DNA of 64,000 nt from Alphaproteobacteria bacterium UBA6324. GTDB taxonomy: Bacteria > Pseudomonadota > Alphaproteobacteria > CAAGCB01 > CAG-977. Positions 41,148-49,285 of the stretch are shown piece by piece. Made by a program: the position numbers and the translations under genes. The notes beneath the pieces were generated by a model that saw nothing but the letters and a program-made list of their open reading frames with translations, ran no database searches and was not told the DNA's origin. The DNA lies in assembly GCA_002439085.1 (NCBI GenBank), contig DJSW01000011.1, positions 1 to 64,000 of the forward strand, in the 5' to 3' direction. The first letter of the stretch is position 1. Every line of letters begins with the position of its first letter.

Positions 41148-42483
41148 TGGCGTATTCCTCCGGTATCAGGTGATTATCCGACAAAGAAAATATTTTCTCA
41201 AACAAAAATTCCCGCTTTTTCCCGTAACGTTCCCGCACCCTGTCCGCCACGGCGCGCACGACGGCGTCATTTCGCCATTCGGGTTTGTCCGCCAGCATTA
41301 AAAACGCCAGCGCGGATTCCTCGATTTCGCCGACGCACTCGAACGGTTTGAACGCGCTCAACCCCGTCAGCTGTTCGTATCCGGCGGTTTGCGCGGGATC
41401 GTTCAGCATATCCGTCCCGAAAATCCGCACCAGCCGATCCTTTTCCATAAACGGCGCCAAAGCCAGAAACACGAACCGGCATTTGTCGCAATCCGCGCAC
41501 CAACGATCCAGCCGTTTGCGTTCGTCCAGCTTGAACGCTTTGTTGCAGCTGGTGAACACGGCGTCGTATTTGCGCGTTTGCGAAAACAGCGACGCGATCG
41601 CCAGTTCCGACAGCGGCCGCAGCAGCGAAAAATAACGGAAAGACGGCAGGACGGCCTGCGTCAAACCGCGGAAAGCCCTTTCAAATTCCAGCGATTTGCT
41701 CCACTGGTGGTTGACGACGCGGCCGTCGTATTCGGTGTTGCCGACGTTGGCGGAACGTTCGTTCGCCAAAACGGCGTCCGAAAAATCATAAAGCACGGCC
41801 GCCGTCATCAAAATGAACGCGATGACGCCCGTCACGGGGACATGGCCGTTCAGCGCGCCGTATTGCGCGGCGTTTTCGTTCAGCGCGATCAAATCAGGCG
41901 AAATGCGCCGCGTCACAAGGATTGACGGCAGGCCGGCCAGCTCGATCGTTTCCTTGATCGGGCGCGGCAGGCCGACCGAAAACAGGACGGGGGAGAATCC
42001 GGCGTTTTTCAACGTTTCGATCGACACGATCGAATCCTTGCCGCCGCCGACGGGAACGGCCGCGCGCTTTTGCAATTTCAACGGCGACGGGCGCGTTTCC
42101 GCCTTTTCCGAATACGGAAAAGAAATGTGCGGCTCGACCCGATTGCGGCACGAAAACTCGCCCAGCCCCGCGGTGTAAAACAGGTTGAAAAAGTCGGCCT
42201 CCGCCTTTGTCAAAACGGTGCAGTCCGTTTCGATTTTTTCGGGGATGTACGCCTTGTAATAACTGACCCCCGCCGCCAGATGCAGCAGACGCAGACACGA
42301 ATCCAACGCCCGCAACCGTTCGGGATCGTCAATGTCCGGCGCGTCGTTGAAAACGATTGTTTCCTCGAACGTCATCGCGCCGCCGTTGAACGCGTAGCAC
42401 AAATGCGCCGTTTTGGTTTCCCGATCGTAAAAACAGCGGGTGAAATGGAACGACGCGACCTGATCGCGGGGCAAAAAAGGCAT
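41092..42483 (-). CDS. murL: UDP-MurNAc-L-Ala-L-Glu epimerase
   Basis: A 463-residue protein. The PP-loop-like ATP site AAVPVGGGKDSIVSIETLK (about residues 165-180), GHVPVTGVIAFILMTAAVLY and RSANVGNTEYDGRVVNHQWSKS match MurL, the ATP-dependent epimerase found in Xanthomonas that converts the terminal L-Glu of UDP-MurNAc-L-Ala-L-Glu to D-Glu. A C-terminal CADCDKCRFVFLALAPF Cys cluster is also typical. With murD2 next to it, this replaces glutamate racemase MurI. Confidence 0.85.
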   Translation of the reverse strand: MPFLPRDQVASFHFTRCFYDRETKTAHLCYAFNGGAMTFEETIVFNDAPDIDDPERLRALDSCLRLLHLAAGVSYYKAYIPEKIETDCTVLTKAEADFFNLFYTAGLGEFSCRNRVEPHISFPYSEKAETRPSPLKLQKRAAVPVGGGKDSIVSIETLKNAGFSPVLFSVGLPRPIKETIELAGLPSILVTRRISPDLIALNENAAQYGALNGHVPVTGVIAFILMTAAVLYDFSDAVLANERSANVGNTEYDGRVVNHQWSKSLEFERAFRGLTQAVLPSFRYFSLLRPLSELAIASLFSQTRKYDAVFTSCNKAFKLDERKRLDRWCADCDKCRFVFLALAPFMEKDRLVRIFGTDMLNDPAQTAGYEQLTGLSAFKPFECVGEIEESALAFLMLADKPEWRNDAVVRAVADRVRERYGKKREFLFEKIFSLSDNHLIPEEYANVIGKFEKQTRHGLGKRN

Positions 42484-42619
42484 GAGCGTTTTCTCCTGAA
42501 AAAAAGCGTGTCGAAATTAACAGGGTTCGCCGTTTCTTTCAATCTTTTTGCTTTATTAAAAGCGTCCGTTTGCCTATACTTTCCGTTGCGGATCATATTG
42601 CGCGAACGGGGACGGCCGG

Positions 42620-43312
42620 ATGAAAAAACAGGAACACTCTTCACTTTACAAAGCTTTGGGCGTCGTCGGCGTTTTGCTGGCGGCGGTTTTGATCCCGTTT
42701 TTCGTCATGCGTCCCGCGCAGCATTACGCCGATCCGTTGGAACGCGCGCTGTCCCTGTATCAAAAGGGCGATTACAAACAGGCCGCGACCTATTTCCGGC
42801 AGGCCGATTCCATGGGTTCCGCCGACGCCGCGTTCGCGTTGGGCGCGATGAGCTTCGCCGGAAAGGGTACGGCCGTCAACATCCCCGAAGCCTTGATTTA
42901 TTATGAAAAGGCGGCGAAAACCGGATACGCCCCCGCGCAAACGACGCTGGCGTTGATTTACGTTCACGGCCAAAACGTCGCGCAGGATTTGGAAAAGGGG
43001 CTGGATTATGCGAAGCAAGCCGCCCGAAACGGCGATGTCGAAGCGCAAATGATGTTGGCGCGGTGGTTTGAAACCGGCGAAAACGTCGATCAAGACGTGG
43101 AAGAGGCCGTCAAATATTACAAAATGGCGGCCGAAGCGGGCAGCATCGACGCAAAAACGGCTTTGACCCTTATCTATAAAAACGGCGCGGGAAACGTGTC
43201 CGCGAACGAATTTTCCATGCGCCGGTGGCAAAACAAAATCATGCGGCAAAAACGGTTTGAAAACATCTTTCAAAACCTGCCGCCCGACCATATCGAAAAA
43301 ATACAGCCATGA
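42620..43312 (+). CDS. Membrane-anchored Sel1-repeat protein
   Basis: A 230-residue protein with an N-terminal TM anchor (LGVVGVLLAAVLIPFFVM) and four Sel1-like repeats between about residues 60 and 195 (DAAFALGAMSFAGKGTAVNI, AQTTLALIYVHGQNVAQDL, AQMMLARWFETGENVDQDV). Sel1 proteins are adaptor-like alpha/alpha solenoids that mediate protein-protein contacts. The stop overlaps the start of the next gene, also with Sel1 repeats. Confidence 0.78.
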   Translation: MKKQEHSSLYKALGVVGVLLAAVLIPFFVMRPAQHYADPLERALSLYQKGDYKQAATYFRQADSMGSADAAFALGAMSFAGKGTAVNIPEALIYYEKAAKTGYAPAQTTLALIYVHGQNVAQDLEKGLDYAKQAARNGDVEAQMMLARWFETGENVDQDVEEAVKYYKMAAEAGSIDAKTALTLIYKNGAGNVSANEFSMRRWQNKIMRQKRFENIFQNLPPDHIEKIQP

Positions 43313-44751
43313 AACGGCTGGCGTTTTTCCTGTCCCTGCTGTCGCTTTCGCCGGCCGCCGCGCAAACCGTTGACCGCGATTCGTTCGAGGTCGGGGTGGC
43401 GGCGTACAACGCGGGAAACTGCCGCGAAGCCCTGCGCATTATGAAAAAATACGAAAAAACGCAGCCGTCCGCCGCGTATGTCGTCCGCGTTTGCACGTTG
43501 ACGACGGCGTTGGAAACGCAAAAGGAAGCCTCTTACGAAAAAAATTTGAACGAACTGGCCAAAGGCGACCTGTCGCAGTTGGATAAAATCGCCATGATCG
43601 ACCGTTTCACCGGCGAAATCGGCGGCCTGTCCGGCGCGATGCGCGTCAGCGCCCTGAAATCGCGGGCGGACGGCGGCGATCCGGCGGCGGCTTTTCAGCT
43701 GGCTCTGCTGTATCAGGAAGGGCGCGGCGTCCCGCAAAGCTTTCCGGCGGCCGCGAAATATTTTCAAACGGCGGCGGACGGCGGCAACGCGGCGGCGATG
43801 AACGCGCTGGGGGTTTACAGGCGGTTCGGAATCGGCGGCGGCAGGGATGAAAAACAGGCGCGCGAGCTGTTGGAAAACGCCGTGCTGAAAAACAACGCGT
43901 TCGCCCTTTACAACGCGGGGCGGCTGTACATCGACGCCAAAGAACCTTTGCGCGCCGCGATCGTGACAGAGGCCGGATTGAAACGGTTTCCCCAAACGGG
44001 CGACAAAAAAAGGCACGCGCGCATGAACGCGCTGGTTCGACAGGCGAAAAAGATGCAGACGCCGTTTTTGCGCGCCTATCTGGAAAAATACCGGCCTTAC
44101 GCCCTGCGTTCCCTGTCTGACGGGGGGAATGGCGTCGCGACGCCCGCCGAATTGCCGTTTCCGCCCGAAAAGATGATCGAGGAAACGTCCTTTATGAAAT
44201 TCATCCGCAAGGACGCCTTTGACAACCGGTATAAGGTTTTCTTTCCGCTGATGCCGGATTGGGCGGGCGTCGGCGGCGGACGCGACAATCCCGTTTTAAC
44301 CGGCAAAAAAACGCCGTCCCCCGCGCCGCAGGATCCGGACGCCCTGTCCGCCCTGTATTTCCGGCCGGCCGATCTGCGCCACATCAGCCTGACGCTGCGC
44401 AGGGAAAACAGCGCCGTTCCCGTCATGGTCGGCGACACGTTGACGCTGACGGTCTATACGCCGCTGCGCGAAACGGCGTCCACCCGCAAAGGCGGGCATA
44501 TGTACGTCAAAAACACGGACTACGCGCTGACGTTCACAGACCCGTCGGGGGTTTTAAGCGCGAACGGCGATTACGTCCTGACGCCGCTTTCCCCCGAAAC
44601 GGAACGGACGGAAAGCTGGCTGAGCCGCCGTTTTTCCATTGTGAAAGAGGGCGTCGCCACCGTCCGTTTTTCCGCGCGCAAGGACGCCGGAGAAAACGTT
44701 TTCCCCTACACCGTCAAAATCGTCGCGGTCAAAGGCAAGCCGCCGAAATAG
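43309..44751 (+). CDS. Secreted Sel1-repeat protein with C-terminal beta domain
   Basis: A 480-residue protein with signal peptide (LAFFLSLLSLSPAAAQ). Sel1-like repeats at about 120-215 (AAFQLALLYQEGRGVPQSF, AMNALGVYRRFGIGGGRDE). The C-terminal 130 residues are beta-rich (GDTLTLTVYTPLRETA, YALTFTDPSG, YTVKIVAV) and resemble an Ig-like or adhesin-type sandwich; no family was recognised. It is translated from an ATGA overlap with the previous gene and is convergent with the DsbD-like gene. Confidence 0.7.
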   Translation: MKRLAFFLSLLSLSPAAAQTVDRDSFEVGVAAYNAGNCREALRIMKKYEKTQPSAAYVVRVCTLTTALETQKEASYEKNLNELAKGDLSQLDKIAMIDRFTGEIGGLSGAMRVSALKSRADGGDPAAAFQLALLYQEGRGVPQSFPAAAKYFQTAADGGNAAAMNALGVYRRFGIGGGRDEKQARELLENAVLKNNAFALYNAGRLYIDAKEPLRAAIVTEAGLKRFPQTGDKKRHARMNALVRQAKKMQTPFLRAYLEKYRPYALRSLSDGGNGVATPAELPFPPEKMIEETSFMKFIRKDAFDNRYKVFFPLMPDWAGVGGGRDNPVLTGKKTPSPAPQDPDALSALYFRPADLRHISLTLRRENSAVPVMVGDTLTLTVYTPLRETASTRKGGHMYVKNTDYALTFTDPSGVLSANGDYVLTPLSPETERTESWLSRRFSIVKEGVATVRFSARKDAGENVFPYTVKIVAVKGKPPK

Positions 44752-46785
44752 CTACAGGTCGCCAATCGCCCGCAAAACCGTTTTTTCCGTGATCAGCTGC
44801 GGCAGGATTTGCGGCCGCGCCGCGTGCGGGGCGTAATAGACATACAGCGGAATGCCGCCGCGCCCGAAACTTTCCAACGCCGCCGTGATGTCGTCCCCGC
44901 GCTCCGTCCAATCGGCGGCGAACGCGGCGACACCCTTGGCGCGGAACGCCTCTTTCAACGCGCCGGAGGAAAAGGCCGCGCGTTCGTTGACCAGACACGT
45001 CAAACACCATTTCGCCGAAAATTTGATGAACACGGGAACGCCGGCTTTGCGGTATTCTTGAATCTCATCCGTGTCATACGGCCGCCATGCGATTTGCGCG
45101 TCTTGCTTTTCCCGCATCCGCGCGGGCGAAAGGGCGCACATCCCCGTGACGGATAAAAACAGCGTCATAACGGTTACAACGGCCGACGCGCGTTTCAACG
45201 TCCCCGTCCGCGCCGCGTTTCCGGCCAGCCACGCCGCAAAAGCGACCGACACGACGCACGACAGCCCGACGCCCAGGGCGAACGCCCCGCCCTGCGCGCT
45301 CAACACCCACAGCAGCCACGCGGCCGCGGCGTATAACGGAAAGGCCAAAATCCGTTTCAACAGCATCGTCCACGCCCCCGCTTTCGGCAAAAAACGTCCC
45401 AATGCAGGATACAGATCCAACATCAAAAACGGCAGAGCCATCCCCGCCCCCATCGCGGTGAAAACGCCGAACGTCACCGGCGCAGGGTTCATCAATCCGT
45501 ACCCCAGCGCCGTTCCCATAAACGGCGCGGCGCAGGGGGTCGCCGCCAAAACGGCCAAAACACCCGTGCCGAAATCCCCCCAGTTCCGGCCGATGTTCAT
45601 ACTGAACGCCGACAACCGTTCCCCGACGACGACGACATCGGAAAACACCAACCCCAAAAAGAACAGAAAAAGACACAGCCCCAAAACAAACGGCGGATAC
45701 TGCAGCTGAAACCCCCATCCCATTTGCGATCCGGCGTCGCGCAAGCAAACCAACAGCCCGCCGACAACCAGAAACGATCCGATTACCCCCGCCGTGTAAA
45801 ACATCCCGCCGCGTCGGCGGACGATTGCGTCAACGGCATCGCCCGATTTCAGCAAACGAAACGCTTTCAACGACAAAACCGGAAACACGCACGGCATCAG
45901 GTTCAACAACAGTCCGCCTGCAAACGCCAAAGCCAGCGCCGCCAGAAAATCGCCCCTCACGACCGGTTCAGCGAACACGGGCGGATCGCTGTGTGTTTTT
46001 CGCGCGACGATATCGAACGACCGGACGCGTTCGCCCTGAACATTGTAAAAAACCAGCGTGCCGTTGATCGCGTCCGCCTCGGCGTATTCCTCCGCCGGCG
46101 CTTTTTTCATAAACAGGTACAGCTTGCCGTCCGCCTTTTTCACCGTCTGGGGCGCGGAATGGGTCAGCACTTTCGCCGCGGCGGGGAAGAAATAGGCCGC
46201 CGCCGCGTTTTCATCGTCGTCCGTTTCCAAAATCAGCGTATCCGGCGTTTCAAAAAAAGCCGCGCTCCGCCCCGTTTCCGGCAACTGCGCCACCATGCGC
46301 GCAACCTCTTCGTTTTGCGCGCCGCCCGTCCCCGCAACCACCAAAGTATCCAAATCGCGCGCCATGGGGATGCATTCGCTGAAACAGGCCAGCCACGACG
46401 CCTTGGCCGAAATGCCGTATAACTCGCCCTGCGTCATGTTTTCGGGCGCTTTTACCTTTACCAATACAAACGCGCGGCCGCCGTACCCGTATTCGGTGAA
46501 CGGTCCCGTTGAAAATTTGTCGGGCGCCGGCCAATAACGCCCCTTTTCCGTAAAACCGTCCGGCAATTCCAGCCTTAATTCAACGGGTTCGCCCGCGTCG
46601 CCCGCATTTTTCCAATAAACGTGCCCGCCGCGCGCCAAATCAAGCTTCAGCGCCAACCAGAATTCGCCGCCGGCCTCGACCGTTTCGCTGCCGGTCAGCA
46701 ATTCGGCGCGAACGGCCGGTTCGGTTTGCGCCCGCGCCGCGACGGAAAAAAGGAAAAAGGAAAAAATGTATAAAAGCCGTTTCAT
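44752..46785 (-). CDS. DsbD/ScsB-like thiol:disulfide reductase
   Basis: A 677-residue protein with signal peptide, an N-terminal beta-rich DsbD-alpha-like domain (VYWKNAGDAGEPVELRLELP ... SWLACFSECIPM with paired Cys), a central CcdA/DsbD membrane domain (NLMPCVFPVLSLKAF, AATPCAAPFMGTALGYG; each Pro-Cys conserved) and a C-terminal thioredoxin domain (KWCLTCLVNERAAF). It passes electrons from cytoplasmic thioredoxin to periplasmic partners. The DsbA-like protein at 58595 may belong to the same redox network. Confidence 0.9.
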   Translation of the reverse strand: MKRLLYIFSFFLFSVAARAQTEPAVRAELLTGSETVEAGGEFWLALKLDLARGGHVYWKNAGDAGEPVELRLELPDGFTEKGRYWPAPDKFSTGPFTEYGYGGRAFVLVKVKAPENMTQGELYGISAKASWLACFSECIPMARDLDTLVVAGTGGAQNEEVARMVAQLPETGRSAAFFETPDTLILETDDDENAAAAYFFPAAAKVLTHSAPQTVKKADGKLYLFMKKAPAEEYAEADAINGTLVFYNVQGERVRSFDIVARKTHSDPPVFAEPVVRGDFLAALALAFAGGLLLNLMPCVFPVLSLKAFRLLKSGDAVDAIVRRRGGMFYTAGVIGSFLVVGGLLVCLRDAGSQMGWGFQLQYPPFVLGLCLFLFFLGLVFSDVVVVGERLSAFSMNIGRNWGDFGTGVLAVLAATPCAAPFMGTALGYGLMNPAPVTFGVFTAMGAGMALPFLMLDLYPALGRFLPKAGAWTMLLKRILAFPLYAAAAWLLWVLSAQGGAFALGVGLSCVVSVAFAAWLAGNAARTGTLKRASAVVTVMTLFLSVTGMCALSPARMREKQDAQIAWRPYDTDEIQEYRKAGVPVFIKFSAKWCLTCLVNERAAFSSGALKEAFRAKGVAAFAADWTERGDDITAALESFGRGGIPLYVYYAPHAARPQILPQLITEKTVLRAIGDL

Positions 46786-46858
46786 TTTTCGCCCGTTTAG
46801 CTTAAAATCGAATAAAATGACATTTCGGATGAAACTTATTATTTAAGGATATGCGCCC

Positions 46859-47683
46859 GTGTTCAAGGTCTTTCTGACATTTTTGATCTTTTTTGCCTGC
46901 GCCGGAAACGCCGCCGCGCAATCGCAGACGGCTTTCAAGGAATCCGAGGGCGAACAGGAAAACGCGTTGTCCAAATACATCAACGCCAGTGCCGTGTGCG
47001 CAAAAATGACGGATCCGTCGGCTTTGTACGAACGCGGAATGTTGCTGATCAGCGACGCGAACGCCGACGCGTACATGGCGGCTGCCGATTGCTTCACCTC
47101 TGCGGCGATGCGCAACCACACCCCGTCGCAACTGGAATTGGGCAAGCTGTACGAATCCGGCAACGGCGTCAGCCAAAGCCGCATTTTCGCCTATAAATGG
47201 TATCAAACCGCTGTTTTGCTGGGGAATCAGGACGCGATCCCGTTCCGCAACAAACTGGAATCCCGTATGACCTTGGATGAAATCTCCTTGGCCAACCCGA
47301 TGATTCAAAGCACGCTGAACCTGATCGAGCTGTTCAACAAACGCCAAGAGGCCGAATTGGACGAACTGGAAAAGAAAATCAACCAGCAATACAAGGATTT
47401 CGGCGTCGATATCACGCAGTACGAGGAAAAGGTTGAAACCAAAACCGTTTACGACAATCCTTTGATCGAAGCGCTGATCCGCGACCAGCAGAAAAAGGAA
47501 ATGAAAAACAAAGAGGACGAACAGGGCGGACGCCGCAGAAGACGCCGTAAAAACAACGAGGACAACGGCGAACAAAACGACAGCCGCCGCCGTGAACCCC
47601 GTGACAATCCGGAATCCGCCGAACCGCCCCCGCCCGAAGAGATGTTTCAGGAATTGAACCGGAAAATGTCCGAGGGAATGTAA
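46859..47683 (+). CDS. Secreted Sel1-repeat protein with charged tail
   Basis: A 274-residue protein starting at GTG 46859 after AAGGAT. Signal peptide LTFLIFFACAGNAAAQ, Sel1-like repeats around residues 45-130 (AADCFTSAAMRNHTPSQLEL, SRIFAYKWYQTAVLLGN), a coiled coil (NKRQEAELDELEKKINQQYK) and a highly charged, Arg/Glu-rich disordered tail. Fourth Sel1 protein in this window. It faces the phage cassette across a shared terminator. Confidence 0.72.
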   Translation: MFKVFLTFLIFFACAGNAAAQSQTAFKESEGEQENALSKYINASAVCAKMTDPSALYERGMLLISDANADAYMAAADCFTSAAMRNHTPSQLELGKLYESGNGVSQSRIFAYKWYQTAVLLGNQDAIPFRNKLESRMTLDEISLANPMIQSTLNLIELFNKRQEAELDELEKKINQQYKDFGVDITQYEEKVETKTVYDNPLIEALIRDQQKKEMKNKEDEQGGRRRRRRKNNEDNGEQNDSRRREPRDNPESAEPPPPEEMFQELNRKMSEGM

Positions 47684-47710
47684 AAAGGAAATATAAAAAC
47701 GCGAAAACAG

Positions 47711-47742
47711 CCCGCTTTTTCAAGCGGGCTGTTTCCTTACAA
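47711..47742. terminator. Bidirectional terminator between chromosome and cassette
   Basis: Stem AACAGCCCGCTT/AAGCGGGCTGTT with a TTTC loop. It separates the Sel1 gene (plus) from the last spanin gene of the cassette (minus). Confidence 0.75.
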
Positions 47743-47916
47743 GCATTTCAGATAAACGATGTTGTTCAAATCGACCTGCCTGACCGTTTCCGGCGTGTCG
47801 CGTTCGTAATCGGGGCGCACGGGCAGGTAAACGTCGCAAAAATCACCGCTTAAACGTGTCGTGCAGCCGCCGGACGACAGAACCGTCGCGCAAAGAACGG
47901 CGCATTTTACGCGCAT
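47737..47916 (-). CDS. Rz1-like outer-membrane spanin (lipoprotein)
   Basis: A 59-residue protein with lipobox signal (LCATVLSSGGC) at the start and a short mature part ending NNIVYLKCL. The start at 47916 is chosen because it gives a proper signal peptide. It is partly nested, in another frame, within the Rz-like gene, a hallmark of spanin pairs that fuse inner and outer membranes in the last step of lysis. Confidence 0.65.
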   Translation of the reverse strand: MRVKCAVLCATVLSSGGCTTRLSGDFCDVYLPVRPDYERDTPETVRQVDLNNIVYLKCL

Positions 47917-48046
47917 ACGCGGCGGCTTTTTCCCTTTCCCGACCGCGCGCGTTTTTTTCGTTCGCGCGCCCCAAAGCGGCGGCCAAAACGACCAGAACAC
48001 CGACAACCGCGGTTGCGACAACGGCGACCGCCGTTTCAAGACTCAT
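47843..48046 (-). CDS. Rz-like inner-membrane spanin
   Basis: A 67-residue protein with an N-terminal TM segment (AVAVVATAVVGVLVVLAAAL) followed by a charged helical part (RANEKNARGREREKAAAYARK). It overlaps the lipoprotein gene by 74 nt in a different frame. It is shorter than lambda Rz, but the layout fits an i-spanin. Confidence 0.6.
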   Translation of the reverse strand: MSLETAVAVVATAVVGVLVVLAAALGRANEKNARGREREKAAAYARKMRRSLRDGSVVRRLHDTFKR

Positions 48047-48230
48047 CGCCGTTTTTGCGAATGTTGGCGTTCACAATGGACACCAGATCCAAAACTTTGA
48101 CGACCTTGGCCAACACGGCGTCGTCGCGCTGCGTCGGCGTCGCCTTGACAATGACCGAAGCGGCCGCGACAACCGTTCCGAACCAAAAAACGGCCTGCTC
48201 CAGCAAAGCCGCGAAATCAATACTGTTCAT
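48036..48230 (-). CDS. Small TM protein of the lysis module
   Basis: A 64-residue protein with one strong hydrophobic span (AVFWFGTVVAAASVIV) and an amphipathic C-terminal half (VLAKVVKVLDLVSIVNANI). It lies between lysozyme and spanin genes, overlapping the latter. Could be a second holin or antiholin. No family was recognised. Confidence 0.55.
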   Translation of the reverse strand: MNSIDFAALLEQAVFWFGTVVAAASVIVKATPTQRDDAVLAKVVKVLDLVSIVNANIRKNGDES

Positions 48231-48249
48231 GTGTTTTTTCCTTTCCTGA

Positions 48250-48702
48250 TTAACCGGCCGCCCGTCCGTTTTTGCGTTTGACGAACATGGCCGCCTCTGT
48301 TTTTCTGCGGCGCGCCAAACCGAAACACGGCCGGCCGTTGACGAACACCCAACGGTTCATCTGTTCCGGCACACGCGCGTATTCGCCTTCGTTCAACAGC
48401 CGCAGCAATGTCGATTTTGAAAAAGCCCTGATTCCTATGTTGAAAACAAAACTGACCAGAGCGTCTTTCTGACAAGGTGTCAACGGCACGGCGACCAGCG
48501 CGTCAACGGCGCTTTCCGCCACCTGCAAATCGCGCAAAAGCATTTTTTCCGCCTCGTTTTCGCCGACGCCGCCGACGTATTCCTCATCGGGTTTCAAAAC
48601 ATGGCCGTACCCGATCGTCCGGCATCCCGCGACGCACGTGTATTCCAGCGGGGAAAAGCCTTCCAGCTTTTTGACCATTTCGATTCCGTTTTTTGAAATC
48701 AT
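48250..48702 (-). CDS. Phage lysozyme (GH24 endolysin)
   Basis: A 150-residue muramidase: catalytic Glu in MVKKLEGFSPLEYTCVAGC, Thr in RTIGYGHVLKPDEEY, and PLTPCQKDALVSFVFNIGI plus RRKTEAAMF in the C-terminal lobe. The usual catalytic Asp position (E-x8-D-x5-T) holds Cys, an accepted variant in some phage lysozymes. No signal or SAR-type TM start is present, so it needs the holin for export. The start overlaps the holin stop (ATGA). Confidence 0.9.
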   Translation of the reverse strand: MISKNGIEMVKKLEGFSPLEYTCVAGCRTIGYGHVLKPDEEYVGGVGENEAEKMLLRDLQVAESAVDALVAVPLTPCQKDALVSFVFNIGIRAFSKSTLLRLLNEGEYARVPEQMNRWVFVNGRPCFGLARRRKTEAAMFVKRKNGRAAG

Positions 48703-48863
48703 TCGACTTCCCCCGACCGGCACAGCAGCACATATATTTTCGCGCAGATGTACAAAAGGGTCGCGATACCGACCAGACACCCGACCCATTCGTTTAAAAT
48801 CGGCATCCACGCCGGCGCGGTCAATCCGGCCGACAGAACGACGCCCTCTTTGACGTTATCCAT
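48699..48863 (-). CDS. Holin-like protein
   Basis: A 54-residue protein from ATG 48863 after AAAGGGGG. Two hydrophobic parts: VVLSAGLTAPAWMPIL and the stronger VGCLVGIATLLYICAKIYVLL. It is coupled by ATGA to the lysozyme gene, the usual holin position. Typing among holin classes is not possible from sequence alone. Confidence 0.65.
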   Translation of the reverse strand: MDNVKEGVVLSAGLTAPAWMPILNEWVGCLVGIATLLYICAKIYVLLCRSGEVE

Positions 48864-48874
48864 TTTATCCCCCT

Positions 48875-49273
48875 TTAAAACCCTCCCAAACTTGTGATCA
48901 GACCGACGGAATAGGAAAAGGCCTTGTCCCGCCTGTTTCCGCGTTCCTTTTCCGCCTTGCGCCGCAACTCGTAAGCCTGAGAACGAGCCTCCTCCTCTTT
49001 GTCATAAGCTTTTCTTGCTGTTTCCAAATCGGCGGACAGGAAAGCGTCGTCGAACGACGAAACCCTGACGCCCGACGCGCCCGCCTTGGCGACGGCCTTA
49101 CCGATATCCGCCGATTTTTCGCTGCGCATCCGGCGGGTTTCGTCCGCCGTTTGGCGCAAAACTTCTTTGGCCTGACGGCGGTATTCGTCCTCGTCCGATT
49201 TTGAATTCCGCCATTCTTTCAATAAATTGAATGTGTTTTTGGCACTGTCGGCCAAAACGTTTTTTGTCGTCAT
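48875..49273 (-). CDS. Small internal virion protein
   Basis: A 132-residue highly charged helical protein (SKSDEDEYRRQAKEVLRQTA ... LETARKAYDKEEEARSQAYE). It follows the nozzle gene as the 157-residue protein does in the left prophage, so probably the same internal/ejection slot. The two larger ejection proteins found in the left prophage are absent here. Confidence 0.6.
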   Translation of the reverse strand: MTTKNVLADSAKNTFNLLKEWRNSKSDEDEYRRQAKEVLRQTADETRRMRSEKSADIGKAVAKAGASGVRVSSFDDAFLSADLETARKAYDKEEEARSQAYELRRKAEKERGNRRDKAFSYSVGLITSLGGF

Positions 49274-49285
49274 AGTGATACCTCC

